64,000 nucleotides of DNA from positions 2,356,001-2,420,000 of the forward strand of contig NC_013061.1 in NCBI RefSeq assembly GCF_000023825.1, in the 5' to 3' direction. Under the pieces are notes generated by a model. The model searched no databases and had not been told where the DNA came from. It saw only the letters and a program-made list of their open reading frames with translations. The position numbers and the translations under genes were made by a program. The stretch comes from Pedobacter heparinus DSM 2366 (GTDB lineage: Bacteria > Bacteroidota > Bacteroidia > Sphingobacteriales > Sphingobacteriaceae). This document shows positions 27,201 to 36,641 of this stretch, piece after piece (positions within the stretch are counted from its first letter, which is position 1; each line of letters opens with the position of its first letter).

Positions 27201-28016
27201 ATGATCAACTTTTCATTAGATAAATTAAAACATACAGCTTCGGGTAACTTCTTTTTAATGGCAGGCCCATGCGCTATAGAGGGTGAGGAAATTGCTTTGC
27301 GCATTGCCGAGAAAATTGTAAATATTACCGATAAACTTGAAATCCCCTTTATTTTTAAAGGCTCTTATCGCAAGGCCAACCGTTCCAAGGGTGGTTCTTT
27401 TACCGGTATTGGCGACGAAAAAGCACTTAAAATACTGGAAAAAGTAGGCAAAACCTTTAATGTACCCACAGTTACAGATATCCACGAAAGTGCTGAAGCT
27501 GCTATGGCAGCTGCTTATGTAGATGTGTTACAGATCCCTGCTTTTTTATGCCGGCAAACAGACCTGCTGATTGCTGCTGCGCTGACAGGTAAAGTGGTCA
27601 ATGTAAAAAAAGGACAATTTCTATCTGCGGGATCAATGAAGTTTGCCGTTGAAAAGATTGTAGAATCTGGCAACAACAGGGTAGTGCTCACCGACAGGGG
27701 CAATACCTTTGGGTACCAGGATCTGATTGTAGATTACCGTGGACTACCCGAAATGCAGGGTTTTGGTGTGCCGGTGGTGATGGATTGTACACATTCCTTA
27801 CAACAGCCCAATCAGAGTTCCGGGGTCACCGGTGGTAAGCCCGAACTGATTGAAACAATTGCAAAAGCAGCAATTGCTGTTGGTGCAGATGGTCTGTTTA
27901 TTGAAACACATCCCGATCCTGCAAATGCCAAATCGGATGGTGCAAATATGCTGCAGCTCGATTTACTGGAAGATTTGCTGGTCAAACTTGTCAGGATACG
28001 AAAAGCAGTGATTTAA
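27201..28016 (+). CDS. kdsA: 3-deoxy-8-phosphooctulonate synthase
   Basis: Condenses PEP and arabinose-5-phosphate to Kdo-8-phosphate in the cytoplasm for lipid A-core. The protein is 271 aa, a TIM barrel. Signature blocks are MAGPCAIEGEEIALRIAE (about 18-35), FKGSYRKANRSK (about 54-65), LCRQTDLL (about 115-122), NVKKGQFLSAG (about 134-144) and DCTHSLQQP (about 196-204). The Asn/Cys question that separates metal-dependent and independent types is not decided by eye; the PCAIE block has the Cys that metal-dependent enzymes use, so metal-dependent is my guess. Convergent with the PorE-like gene; a GC hairpin (GGGG/CCCC around 28023-28036) lies between without a T-run. Confidence 0.96.
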   Translation: MINFSLDKLKHTASGNFFLMAGPCAIEGEEIALRIAEKIVNITDKLEIPFIFKGSYRKANRSKGGSFTGIGDEKALKILEKVGKTFNVPTVTDIHESAEAAMAAAYVDVLQIPAFLCRQTDLLIAAALTGKVVNVKKGQFLSAGSMKFAVEKIVESGNNRVVLTDRGNTFGYQDLIVDYRGLPEMQGFGVPVVMDCTHSLQQPNQSSGVTGGKPELIETIAKAAIAVGADGLFIETHPDPANAKSDGANMLQLDLLEDLLVKLVRIRKAVI

Positions 28017-28043
28017 ATGTTTGGGGTATTTGCCCCTGATGGT

Positions 28044-29942
28044 TTAAATTTTGGTAATGATGAAAGAAGTACGCCTGTTTTGTCTGCGGTGTGCATCGGT
28101 ATCGTTGGCTGCGATAGGCTTATTTTCTCCATAACCTTTAAAGGTTAGCCGCTGCGGCTCAATCTTTTCCTGTACCAGGTAGTCGTAAACCGCTTTTGCC
28201 CTTTGTAAAGAAAGCCTTTCATTCTGCTGGTCGTTCCCTACATTGTCTGTATGCCCCTGTATCTCTATACAAAGGCTTGCATTGTTTTTAAGCAATTGCT
28301 GAAGGGTATTCAGTTCTGTTAAGGAGGCCGGTAAGAGTGTGTATTCATTGGTATTGAAAAATATATTCTTTAATACCATGTTTTTTCCTGTGCTCAGCTT
28401 CTCCAGGGCAACCTGTACAACATAAGGTTTGCTGATATAAGCACTGTCAAGCTGATAGTTTTCAGAATAAAAAAGATAACCGTCTGCACTTACGTTAAAC
28501 GCATAATTTCCACCCAGGGGCATTACAGCCAGAAAATCACCGGTCTCTTTGGAAGTATAATCACTGTAATCTACTTTTTTTGTTTTTAAGTTGACCACCT
28601 GGACCTTAGCTTCCAGAAATACCTTGCTTTCCTTATCTGTCACAATTCCTTTCACATAAGTAATGGGAAGCGGTTTTTTATTTTCAGGCATTTTAAACTG
28701 GTAAATGTCCATATCTCCGTATCCACCCTTTAAATTAGAAGAGAACAGGCCGTAAGTGCCATCGGGAGTAACAATCAAACCGGTTTCTTCATTAAAGGTA
28801 TTAATGGGGTAGCCCAGGTTTTCCGGACTGCTCCATTTGCCTGCTTCATTCATGCGGCTCATGAATATATCCTTATTGCCCATACCAGGCCAGCCATCTG
28901 ATGAAAAGTAGAGTGTTTTGCCATCGGGGTGTATAAAAGGTGTGTGCTCATCATAGGGGGTATTGATCTCCGGGCCAAGATTTTCGGGCTGCGACCAGTA
29001 GCCGTCTGCTTTTAGCATACTTTTCCAGATGTCGTAGCCCCCCAGGCCTCCGGGCCTGTTGCTTACGAAATACAGGGTGCTGCCATCCGGACTGATTGCC
29101 GGCTGCGATTCCCAATAGGACGTATTTACCGGTGCACCCAGGTTAAATGGCTCGCCCCAGTCTTTGCCATTTTTATGGCTCACGTAAATATCGCAGCGCC
29201 CCAGTCCATCCGGACGGTTGCAGCCCGTAAAAAAGAGGTACAGCCCATCCGGGGAAATGGATTGTGCGCCTTCATTGTACTTTTGGGTATTGATCTTGTC
29301 ACTTAACGGAAGTGGCGTACTCCATGATTTGTCCTTTTTTTCTGAAACAAAAAAATCCTCATTGCCATTGATGTTCCGGCTAAATATAAGTCTTGTCCCA
29401 TCGGCAGTAACCGAGGGAAAATAATCGCGGTGCACCGAATTGATTTCAGGTCCCATATTGATCGGATCGTATTTTACGGGTTGTTTTAAAGCTACGATGG
29501 CAAACTCACAATCCCTCAGGTATTTTTTAGCCCTGTTCATGAAATCAGGATCATTGCCTTTATACTGCGCTATGAAAAGCTTAATGTTGTTTAATGCATT
29601 TGCATAATCGCCGGTATAGATCTGGGACTCAGCAAAGCCATAGTAGGCCCGGGCATCCGGAATTCCGCCCAATGCAATGGCACTGGTATAGTTTATTTTG
29701 GCCTGTTCGTATAATTTTTGTCTTCTGTTGATATCGGCAAGCTGAATAAAAGCAAACTGAAAAGCAGGATCAGCCTTTATGGCTTCCTGTAGCAGGGGGA
29801 TAGCCTGGTCGTAATCGTTGTTTCTGAGGTACTCCTGGGCTTTATCAAAACTGTTCTGGGCTTTTTTTACAGTTGAAGTCTGGGCCCTGGCAATTTGAAG
29901 GATAAAACATAAGAAAAAAAGAAGCGTAACTTTCTTCATCAA
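28044..29942 (-). CDS. PorE-like envelope protein: TPR, PD40 propeller, CRD, OmpA domains
   Basis: A 632-aa exported protein with signal peptide (hydrophobic 5-18, cleavage near ARAQ). Order of domains: TPR repeats (about 25-145); PD40/WD40-like beta-propeller with repeated SPDG or TPDGT blades (about 170-415, for example SISPDGLYLFF, AISPDGSTLYF, FIHPDGKTLYF); a carboxypeptidase-regulatory-like beta-sandwich (YVKGIVTDKES onward, about 423-505); and a C-terminal OmpA-like peptidoglycan-binding domain (about 518-632, IEIQGHTDNVGND and LSLQRAKAVYDYL). This order equals that of PorE, a type IX secretion accessory protein of Porphyromonas, though Bacteroidota carry several paralogues with this plan. 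Function in this strain is therefore likely envelope anchoring, with PorE role unproven. Monocistronic. Confidence 0.85.
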   Translation of the reverse strand: MMKKVTLLFFLCFILQIARAQTSTVKKAQNSFDKAQEYLRNNDYDQAIPLLQEAIKADPAFQFAFIQLADINRRQKLYEQAKINYTSAIALGGIPDARAYYGFAESQIYTGDYANALNNIKLFIAQYKGNDPDFMNRAKKYLRDCEFAIVALKQPVKYDPINMGPEINSVHRDYFPSVTADGTRLIFSRNINGNEDFFVSEKKDKSWSTPLPLSDKINTQKYNEGAQSISPDGLYLFFTGCNRPDGLGRCDIYVSHKNGKDWGEPFNLGAPVNTSYWESQPAISPDGSTLYFVSNRPGGLGGYDIWKSMLKADGYWSQPENLGPEINTPYDEHTPFIHPDGKTLYFSSDGWPGMGNKDIFMSRMNEAGKWSSPENLGYPINTFNEETGLIVTPDGTYGLFSSNLKGGYGDMDIYQFKMPENKKPLPITYVKGIVTDKESKVFLEAKVQVVNLKTKKVDYSDYTSKETGDFLAVMPLGGNYAFNVSADGYLFYSENYQLDSAYISKPYVVQVALEKLSTGKNMVLKNIFFNTNEYTLLPASLTELNTLQQLLKNNASLCIEIQGHTDNVGNDQQNERLSLQRAKAVYDYLVQEKIEPQRLTFKGYGENKPIAANDTDAHRRQNRRTSFIITKI

Positions 29943-29995
29943 TGCTACTATAATTTAATAATAGATTAAATGTAGCTAAAAAATCAGAAGGGCAG

Positions 29996-30619
29996 CTAGG
30001 GGATATTTAAAAATTTGTGTGTTTGCAGAGATATTTCCCATTTGGGATTGGCCATGACATAATCGATGATCAGGGGGGTAATTTCTTTGGACTTTGACCA
30101 TTCCGGTTGCAGATAGAGCTTGCAGTTTGCAGAAACCGTTTCTGCATATTTCTCGGCCCATTCAAAGTCGCTTTTATTGAACACAATAACTTTAAGCTCG
30201 TTGGCATAAGGCGTAATGTCCGGACGAGGTGCCTTAAATTTCTTGGGCGATAAACAGATCCAGTCCCAGTCGCCCGAAAGCGGATAAGCACCGGAAGTTT
30301 CAATGAAGGTCAGTATCCCTTTTTCACGAAGCCTCCTGGTCAGGTAATCCAGGTTATAGATGAGGGGTTCCCCGCCGGTAATTACTACTGCTTTGCCCGG
30401 ATAACTTTCTGCTTTTGCCACAATGGCATCCGCGGGGGTTAAAGGATGCAGTTCGGCATCCCAGCTTTCTTTTACATCACACCAGTGGCATCCTACGTCG
30501 CAGCCACCTAAACGAATAAAGTATGCTGCTTTTCCGGTATTAAATCCTTCGCCCTGTATGGTGTAAAATTCTTCCATTAAAGGAAGTAAAGTGCCGTCTT
30601 CTGGTATTTGATGTGCCAT
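29996..30619 (-). CDS. queE: 7-carboxy-7-deazaguanine synthase (radical SAM)
   Basis: Radical SAM enzyme of queuosine/7-deazaguanine biosynthesis, turning 6-carboxytetrahydropterin into CDG. The protein is 207 aa. The [4Fe-4S] cysteines are Cys40, Cys44 and Cys47 in the CxxxCxxC motif (GGCDVGCHWCDV). Just before it is the family start EEFYTIQGEG (about 16-25), and VITGGEPL (about 77-84) is the SAM-binding GGE motif. A minus-strand -7 element lies only 11 bases upstream of the ATG. No other pre-Q0 genes (queC, queD) are in the window, but a queuosine-precursor transporter gene is at 35861. Confidence 0.95.
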   Translation of the reverse strand: MAHQIPEDGTLLPLMEEFYTIQGEGFNTGKAAYFIRLGGCDVGCHWCDVKESWDAELHPLTPADAIVAKAESYPGKAVVITGGEPLIYNLDYLTRRLREKGILTFIETSGAYPLSGDWDWICLSPKKFKAPRPDITPYANELKVIVFNKSDFEWAEKYAETVSANCKLYLQPEWSKSKEITPLIIDYVMANPKWEISLQTHKFLNIP

Positions 30620-30629
30620 ATAAAGGGGG

Positions 30630-30637
30630 CAAAGGTA
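30630..30637 (-). promoter_or_regulatory. -7 element for queE
   Basis: Minus strand reads TACCTTTG, matching TAnnTTTG, 11 bases before the ATG at 30619. No preQ1-riboswitch-like structure fits in the remaining leader. Confidence 0.45.
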
Positions 30638-30695
30638 AATAAATATCCGTTGAAAATCAGATTATATGTATCTTGACCTGAGATATGACCGAGTT

Positions 30696-31037
30696 ATGAA
30701 TAAATTTAAATGGCATAAAGTTGAGGGGGAACCGCAGGGAGAGGATTTTGTGCGACAGATTCAGATAGAAGGGAAGAAGCTGTGTCTGGTAAAACACCAG
30801 AACGAATATTTCGTGGTACAGAATTATTGTCCGCATGCCGGTGGGGTATTGAGCGGGGGCTGGTGCAAAAACGGATACCTGGTTTGCCCTATTCACCGCT
30901 GGGAATATAATTTACATACAGGCAGGGGTGCAGAAGGGCAGGGCGATTACATCGATACTTATCCCGTTGAAATAAGGACCGACGGCATATATGTCGGGAT
31001 AAAGGAAAGCTGGATCAGCAGGCTGTTTGGCCGCTGA
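30696..31037 (+). CDS. Rieske [2Fe-2S] ferredoxin-like protein
   Basis: Small soluble Rieske protein of 113 aa from ATG 30696 (MNKFKWHKV); an in-frame ATG at 30666 would add ten residues without a family match. The cluster ligands are Cys45 and His47 in NYCPHAGG, and Cys64 and His67 in LVCPIHRWEYN. It is a single domain with no attached oxygenase or oxidoreductase, so it probably passes electrons to a partner encoded elsewhere. The gene is divergent to queE and convergent to folD (4 bases between stops). Partner unknown. Confidence 0.88.
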   Translation: MNKFKWHKVEGEPQGEDFVRQIQIEGKKLCLVKHQNEYFVVQNYCPHAGGVLSGGWCKNGYLVCPIHRWEYNLHTGRGAEGQGDYIDTYPVEIRTDGIYVGIKESWISRLFGR

Positions 31038-31041
31038 ACAA

Positions 31042-31923
31042 TTAACTGTAAATTTCTCCTTTTGCAGATGCCAGTGTGTTTTTTAACAGGCCTACAATGG
31101 TCATTAAACCAACACCGCCAGGAACAGGTGTAATCCAGGAAGATTTAGCTGCAACATGTTCAAAATCGACATCTCCGTACAGCTTGTACCCGGATTTGGT
31201 CTGATCAGAGGTTTCCCGGTTGATGCCCACATCAATAATGATGGCGCCAGGTTTAACCATGTCAGCGGTTACAAAATTCTTTTTTCCAATTGCAGCAACA
31301 ATAATATCGGCCTGCAGGACAAGTTCTTTTAAGTTGGAAGTTTTACTATGGGTAAGTGTTACCGTACAATTACCAGGATTGGCATTGCGTGCCATCAAAA
31401 TACTCATCGGACTGCCCACTATATTACTGCGGCCAACTACTACGCAGTGTTTGCCGGTAGTATCGATCTGATAGGCTTGCAGCATCAATAAAATACCATA
31501 AGGTGTGGCCGGGATAAAGCAGGGCAGGTTGCGCATCATCCTGCCTAAATTTACAGGATGGAAACCATCTACATCCTTACGGTAATCAATTTTCTCGGTT
31601 ACCTTTTCAGGGTCAATATGTTTGGGAAGGGGAAGCTGCACAATCAGGCCATCTACGCCTGCATCCTGGTTAATTTCTTCAATCTTTTGCAATAGTTCGG
31701 CTTCCGTTACGGTAACATCATACCTGATCAGTGAAGACTGGAAACCAACCTTTTCACAATTCTTCATTTTACTGGCTACGTAAGTCTCGCTTCCGCCATC
31801 GTTACCAACTAAAATTGCTATCAGGTGTGGCTTTCTGCCACTTTTAGCTAAAAAGTCTGCCGCTTCTGCTGCTATTTCCTGTTTAATCTTTTCTGATGCG
31901 AATTTTCCGTCTAGTAACTGCAT
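31042..31923 (-). CDS. folD: Methylene-THF dehydrogenase / methenyl-THF cyclohydrolase
   Basis: Bifunctional one-carbon enzyme, 293 aa, cytoplasmic, linking 5,10-methylene-THF and 10-formyl-THF. Hallmarks: [14 protein letters not shown] (about 48-61, active-site Tyr and Lys), QLPLPKHI (about 97-104), [12 protein letters not shown] (about 118-129), the NADP-binding [14 protein letters not shown] (about 164-177) and the ending [18 protein letters not shown] (about 263-280). Full length with all catalytic residues. Same strand as lepA, with 40 bases between. Confidence 0.97.
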   Translation of the reverse strand: MQLLDGKFASEKIKQEIAAEAADFLAKSGRKPHLIAILVGNDGGSETYVASKMKNCEKVGFQSSLIRYDVTVTEAELLQKIEEINQDAGVDGLIVQLPLPKHIDPEKVTEKIDYRKDVDGFHPVNLGRMMRNLPCFIPATPYGILLMLQAYQIDTTGKHCVVVGRSNIVGSPMSILMARNANPGNCTVTLTHSKTSNLKELVLQADIIVAAIGKKNFVTADMVKPGAIIIDVGINRETSDQTKSGYKLYGDVDFEHVAAKSSWITPVPGGVGLMTIVGLLKNTLASAKGEIYS

Positions 31924-31963
31924 GTATCAATGGTTTTGTTGTTGTTCAAATATAATGTGACTA

Positions 31964-33751
31964 TTAATCCAGTTTTAATACGGCCATAAAGGCAGTTTGC
32001 GGGATTTCTACGTTGCCGACCTGGCGCATCCGTTTCTTACCCTGTTTCTGTTTTTCCAAAAGCTTACGTTTACGCGAAATATCACCACCATAACATTTGG
32101 CGGTTACATCTTTACGTAAAGCACTGAGCGTCTCGCGGGCAATCACTTTTGCACCTATAGAAGCCTGTATTTTAATTTCGAATTGCTGACGGGGGATTAA
32201 TTCTCGCAGTTTTTCACAGATTTTCTTTCCAAAATCGTAAGCATTGCTGCGGTGGATGAGTGAAGATAAAGCATCAACAGGCTCTTCATTTAACAGCATA
32301 TCCAATCTTACCAGATCCGATTTGCGGTAACCCACCTGATGGTAATCAAATGAAGCATAGCCTTTTGAAATTGTTTTAAGCTTATCATAGAAGTCGAAAA
32401 CGATCTCACCCATAGGCATCTCAAAAATAAGTTCTACCCGGTCTGAAGTGAGGTACGACTGGTTAACGATGATCCCCCTTTTCTGGATACAAAGTGACAT
32501 CACCGGCCCTACAAACTCGGCTTTAGTAATGATATTGGCTTTGATATAAGGCTCTTCTACAGAATCCAGCTTGCTTGGGTCCGGTAAATCTGATGGATTG
32601 TTTACAATAACTTCTTCGCCTTTGGTAGTTCTTGCAATATACGATACGTTGGGTACGGTTGTAATAACCGTCATATCAAATTCACGCTCCAGACGTTCCT
32701 GGATAATTTCCATATGCAACATGCCCAGGAAACCGCAACGGAAACCAAAACCCAGTGCAGCAGAACTTTCAGGCTCAAAAACTATGGAGGCATCATTCAG
32801 CTGCAATTTGTGCATGGCTTCACGCAATTCCTCAAATTCATCCGTATCAACAGGATAAATACCTGCAAAAACCATGGGCTTAACCTCTTCGAACCCTTGA
32901 ATGGAGTCTAACGACGGCCTGTCAACAGTAGTAATGGTATCTCCAACTTTTACTTCACGAGCTTCCTTGATACCGGAAATGATATAACCCACATCACCGG
33001 TTTTAACTACGCTGCGTGGCGACATATCGAGTTTCAGGATACCCACTTCATCCGCCAGGTATTGTTTGCCTGTATTGATGAACTTAACTTTATCGCCTTT
33101 TTTAATCTCACCGTTTACTACTTTATAGTAAGCGATAATTCCCCTGAAAGGATTAAAAACAGAGTCAAAGATCAACGCCTGTAAAGGTGCTTCCGGGTCG
33201 CCAACCGGTGCTGGAACACGGTCTACAATAGCCTGGATGATATCTGGAATGCCCATACCTGTTTTGCCTGATGCAGGGATAATGTCCTCACGTTTACAGC
33301 CGATCAGATCAATGATCTGGTCTTTAACTTCCTCGGGCATTGCCCCAGGTAAGTCCATTTTATTTAAGATCGGGATAATTTCCAGATCGTGCTCTAAAGC
33401 TAAATATAAGTTTGAAATGGTTTGTGCCTGGATTCCCTGAGAGGCATCCACAATGAGCAGTGCACCTTCACAGGCTGCAATGGAGCGCGACACTTCATAA
33501 GAAAAGTCTACGTGTCCGGGTGTATCAATCAGGTTGAAATTGTATTCAATATCATCAACCTTATAATTCATCTGTATGGCGTGGCTCTTTATCGTGATCC
33601 CACGTTCACGCTCTAAATCCATGTTATCCAGTAACTGGGCCTGGGCCTCACGCTGGCTAATGGTTTTAGTGTATTCCAGTAAACGGTCGGCTAAAGTGCT
33701 TTTGCCGTGATCAATATGTGCAATTATGCAGAAATTACGTATGTGCTTCAT
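31964..33751 (-). CDS. lepA: Elongation factor 4 (LepA) GTPase
   Basis: Ribosome-binding GTPase that helps initiation and back-translocation, 595 aa. The G domain starts with the P-loop [15 protein letters not shown] (about 11-25); [15 protein letters not shown] (about 76-90) is the G3 motif and NKMDLP (about 130-135) is G4. The C-terminal LepA-specific domain is complete ([25 protein letters not shown] region). It has its own -7 element right before the start. Confidence 0.98.
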   Translation of the reverse strand: MKHIRNFCIIAHIDHGKSTLADRLLEYTKTISQREAQAQLLDNMDLERERGITIKSHAIQMNYKVDDIEYNFNLIDTPGHVDFSYEVSRSIAACEGALLIVDASQGIQAQTISNLYLALEHDLEIIPILNKMDLPGAMPEEVKDQIIDLIGCKREDIIPASGKTGMGIPDIIQAIVDRVPAPVGDPEAPLQALIFDSVFNPFRGIIAYYKVVNGEIKKGDKVKFINTGKQYLADEVGILKLDMSPRSVVKTGDVGYIISGIKEAREVKVGDTITTVDRPSLDSIQGFEEVKPMVFAGIYPVDTDEFEELREAMHKLQLNDASIVFEPESSAALGFGFRCGFLGMLHMEIIQERLEREFDMTVITTVPNVSYIARTTKGEEVIVNNPSDLPDPSKLDSVEEPYIKANIITKAEFVGPVMSLCIQKRGIIVNQSYLTSDRVELIFEMPMGEIVFDFYDKLKTISKGYASFDYHQVGYRKSDLVRLDMLLNEEPVDALSSLIHRSNAYDFGKKICEKLRELIPRQQFEIKIQASIGAKVIARETLSALRKDVTAKCYGGDISRKRKLLEKQKQGKKRMRQVGNVEIPQTAFMAVLKLD

Positions 33752-33759
33752 CAGTGGCG

Positions 33760-33767
33760 CAAATATA
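33760..33767 (-). promoter_or_regulatory. -7 element for lepA
   Basis: Minus strand reads TATATTTG, an exact TAnnTTTG, nine bases before the ATG at 33751. Leader would be very short. Confidence 0.5.
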
Positions 33768-33818
33768 AGATTTTGCCTTGATTATTTTATGGGAATTTAA
33801 TTGCAGCGTATCTGTACC

Positions 33819-34625
33819 CTAAATGATCTTAAAGTGATCTGCATCTTTTAAAAAGGGGAAGTTCTGACGGGTTTTGGCCAGTTCTTCATAACCAATACTA
33901 AAAGTATAGAGGTCTTCATCTTCCGGCTTGTAATACACAGTTTTGCCCATTGGGTCTATACACATGGAATGTCCGCTATAGTATACTTCTTTGCCATCGT
34001 GTCCGATACGGTTGGCCGCGATGACATAACTCTGGTTTTCAATAGCCCTTGCAGGAATAAGTGCTTTCCAGTGTGCAGATCTTTTATCGGGCCAGCTGGC
34101 TATCAACAATAAAATATCATATTCTTCCTGTTGGTTGCGCAGCCATACCGGAAAACGAAGGTCGTAACAGATGGCCAGGCGGATCTTCCAACCTTTTAAT
34201 TCAACAATTACTTTTTCGGTACCAGGACTGTAATTTTTATCCTCATCACCCAAACCAAACAAATGTCTTTTATCATAATGGCTTGATTTACCATCGGGCA
34301 GCATCCAGATCAAACGGTTGTAATAGTTGTTGTTTTCCTTAATGATCAGGCTTCCGGCAACAACACATTCATATTTTTCAGCAATCCCGGCCATCCATTG
34401 CATGGTCTTTCCATTCATTTCTTCGGCAAGCGCCTCCGCATTCATGCTAAAACCTGTATTGAACATTTCGGGCAGCACAATCAGGTCTGTTTTCTCTTTA
34501 ACGCCGGTTGATAAACGTAAGGCAAGGTTTTGTAGGTTTTTATCAATGTTTTCCCAAAATAAATAAGCCTGGAAAATGGTGACTTTCAGGTTGTTTATAT
34601 TTAAAAAGTTAGGGTGTTCCATCAT
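33819..34625 (-). CDS. Omega-amidase (YafV/Nit2-like), nitrilase superfamily
   Basis: Carbon-nitrogen hydrolase that removes ammonia from alpha-ketoglutaramate and related omega-amides. The protein is 268 aa. The nitrilase triad is visible: Glu53 in LPEMFNTGFS, Lys119 in SHYDKRHLF, and Cys153 in AICYDLRFPVW. The last motif CYDLRFP and the KRHLF block match YafV/Nit2 more than other nitrilases. The start is a doubled ATG. Directly upstream on the same strand, 21 bases away, is a methionine/glutamine aminotransferase; the pair forms the known glutamine transaminase plus omega-amidase route that salvages the ketoacid of methionine. Confidence 0.92.
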   Translation of the reverse strand: MMEHPNFLNINNLKVTIFQAYLFWENIDKNLQNLALRLSTGVKEKTDLIVLPEMFNTGFSMNAEALAEEMNGKTMQWMAGIAEKYECVVAGSLIIKENNNYYNRLIWMLPDGKSSHYDKRHLFGLGDEDKNYSPGTEKVIVELKGWKIRLAICYDLRFPVWLRNQQEEYDILLLIASWPDKRSAHWKALIPARAIENQSYVIAANRIGHDGKEVYYSGHSMCIDPMGKTVYYKPEDEDLYTFSIGYEELAKTRQNFPFLKDADHFKII

Positions 34626-34646
34626 TGTAATTTATAGGGCTGTAAA

Positions 34647-35792
34647 TTATAATTTCATTAATCTTTCAACGGCTTTTTCCAATGTTTCTTGTTTTTTGGC
34701 AAAACAAAACCGCAATACCTGGTGGTCCGGGTTCCTGGTATAAAAGGCCGAGACGGGGATACTGGCCACACCATAATTCTTAACCAGCCTTATAGCCATG
34801 TCTGTATCCTTTTCTTCGCTTAGGTGCCCGTAACTAACACATTGAAAATAAGAACCGTTACAAGGTAATAAATTAAAATTGGTTTCTGCCAGCAGTTTCC
34901 GGAAGAAATCGCGTTTCTGCTGAAAAAAAGAAGATAAACCCATATATGTTCCGGCATCTTTCAGGTAATTCGCAATGCCCAGCTGCATGGGCGTATTTAC
35001 ACTGAATACGTTAAACTGATGTACTTTTCTAAATTCCTTCATCAGTTTTTCGGGGGCCAGGCAATAACCTAATTTCCATCCGGTTGCATGCAGTAATTTG
35101 CCAAAAGAAGCCGCAATAAAACTTCTTTCCCTTAATTCGGGATATAAGGCAATGCTTTGGTGTTTGTTGTTGTCAAATATGATGTGTTCATATACCTCAT
35201 CACTTAAGATGAGGATGTCTGTGTTTTTGGTCAGTTTAATCAGTGCTTTAATATCCTTTTCTGATAAAATACAGCCTGTCGGGTTTTGCGGGCTGTTCAG
35301 AATGATCATTTTGGTGTTTGCGGTAAAGAGTTTCTTTACCATTTCCCAGTCAATTTCGTAATTTGGGGGTGCCAGTTCATAAGGTTTAACCAGTCCCCCT
35401 AATAATTTAACCGTTGGGGCGTAACAATCATAAGCAGGTTCAAAAATAATAACCTCATCGCCCGAACTGATACAGGAGCTCAGGGCAGTAAAAATAGCCT
35501 GGGTACCACCTGCAGTAATGGTTATTTCGGTGTCCGGATGATAATTTGCACCATACAGGTTACTCACCTTTTCTGCAATTAATTCCCTCAGTGCAGGCAA
35601 ACCCGGCATTGGGGCATATTGATTAAAGCCCTTTTGCATGGCCTCTGTAACAAAACTTAATAACTTTGGATCGCAATCGTAGTCAGGAAAACCCTGAGAA
35701 AGATTAATTGCATTGTGTTCTTCAGCTAATTTTGACATTACTGTAAAGATAGTAGTGCCGGTGTGTGGTAATTTTGATTGTATTGCTATCAT
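34647..35792 (-). CDS. Methionine aminotransferase (YbdL/KAT-like)
   Basis: Class I PLP aminotransferase of 381 aa, close in motifs to YbdL, which prefers methionine and uses glutamine-type donors. The N-terminal block NLSQGFPDYDCDPKL (about 30-44) is the hallmark of this group; other conserved parts are GGTQAIFTA (about 93-101), SPQNPTGCIL (about 165-174), LSDEVYEH (about 193-200) and the PLP lysine in AASFGKLLHATGWKLGY (Lys about 231). It sits 21 bases upstream of an omega-amidase gene and the two are likely one transcription unit. Confidence 0.92.
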   Translation of the reverse strand: MIAIQSKLPHTGTTIFTVMSKLAEEHNAINLSQGFPDYDCDPKLLSFVTEAMQKGFNQYAPMPGLPALRELIAEKVSNLYGANYHPDTEITITAGGTQAIFTALSSCISSGDEVIIFEPAYDCYAPTVKLLGGLVKPYELAPPNYEIDWEMVKKLFTANTKMIILNSPQNPTGCILSEKDIKALIKLTKNTDILILSDEVYEHIIFDNNKHQSIALYPELRERSFIAASFGKLLHATGWKLGYCLAPEKLMKEFRKVHQFNVFSVNTPMQLGIANYLKDAGTYMGLSSFFQQKRDFFRKLLAETNFNLLPCNGSYFQCVSYGHLSEEKDTDMAIRLVKNYGVASIPVSAFYTRNPDHQVLRFCFAKKQETLEKAVERLMKL

Positions 35793-35860
35793 GTTACAAC
35801 GAAAATAGAAATAATATTTTATCAGCTTATATCAGATTTATTTAATAATTTCAGCCTGCT

Positions 35861-36631
35861 ATGACTTTTAAAACAAAAGAGAGTAAATTATTGCTCGTTC
35901 TCGGGTCTTTTTTTGTTGCCAATGCCATACTTTCTGAGTTCATCGGCGTAAAAATATTTACTGTAGAAGGAACCCTGGGCATCAAACAGTTTGACATTAA
36001 CTTACTGGGGGTGCCCAACTTGTCCTTTAATATGTCTGCCGGCGTGCTTACCTGGCCCCTGATATTTATCATGACCGATATCATCAATGAGTATTTTGGT
36101 GTAAGGCAGGTTCGGTTCTTATCCGTATTAACCGCCATTTTAATCTCTTATGCCTTCATTATAGTAGGGGCTGCCATGCACCTTACGCCATCTGGTTTCT
36201 GGGTAAACCAGAACATTAACGGGCAAATGATAAACATGAACGCCGCATTTGCCGGTATTTTTGGCCAGGGTATGTGGATCATTGTAGGTTCTGTAGTGGC
36301 TTTTTTAGTTGGCCAGATCGCTGATGTGCTCATCTTTCACCATATAAAAAAAATTACCGGCGAAAAGGCATTGTGGCTTCGTGCCACGGGCTCAACCGTG
36401 GTTTCACAGTGTATAGACAGTTTTGTGGTTATCTTTATCGCCTTTTACCTGAACCCCCAGTACCACTGGAGCTGGCAAATGGTAGCAGCCATCGGCCTGG
36501 TTAATTATACCTACAAATTTATTGTGGCTATTTTGATGACCCCTATATTGTATCTGGTGCATGGCCTTATTGATGGTTATCTGGGTAAAGACCTTGCCCA
36601 TCGCATGATCAAAATGGCCGGAAGGAGATAG
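35861..36631 (+). CDS. Queuosine precursor transporter (VUT/YhhQ family)
   Basis: Inner-membrane protein of 256 aa with about six to seven hydrophobic helices. YhhQ members import preQ0/preQ1 or queuine. The conserved start region FFVANAILSEFIGVKIF (about 18-34), the WPLIFIMTDIINEYFG block (about 65-80, with the charged D-I-I-N-E-Y), and the late RATGSTVVSQCIDSFVVIFIAF segment (about 173-194) are signatures. This cell also carries queE (29996), so both synthesis and uptake of 7-deazaguanines appear in the window, a common pairing. The gene is divergent to the aminotransferase and convergent to the Rnk-like gene (10 bases apart). Confidence 0.92.
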   Translation: MTFKTKESKLLLVLGSFFVANAILSEFIGVKIFTVEGTLGIKQFDINLLGVPNLSFNMSAGVLTWPLIFIMTDIINEYFGVRQVRFLSVLTAILISYAFIIVGAAMHLTPSGFWVNQNINGQMINMNAAFAGIFGQGMWIIVGSVVAFLVGQIADVLIFHHIKKITGEKALWLRATGSTVVSQCIDSFVVIFIAFYLNPQYHWSWQMVAAIGLVNYTYKFIVAILMTPILYLVHGLIDGYLGKDLAHRMIKMAGRR

Positions 36632-36641
36632 GTTAACAGGC

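Noticed and set aside
30620..30665. preQ1 riboswitch before queE
   Set aside because: The -7 element sits 11 bases before the ATG, leaving no room for an aptamer in the leader.
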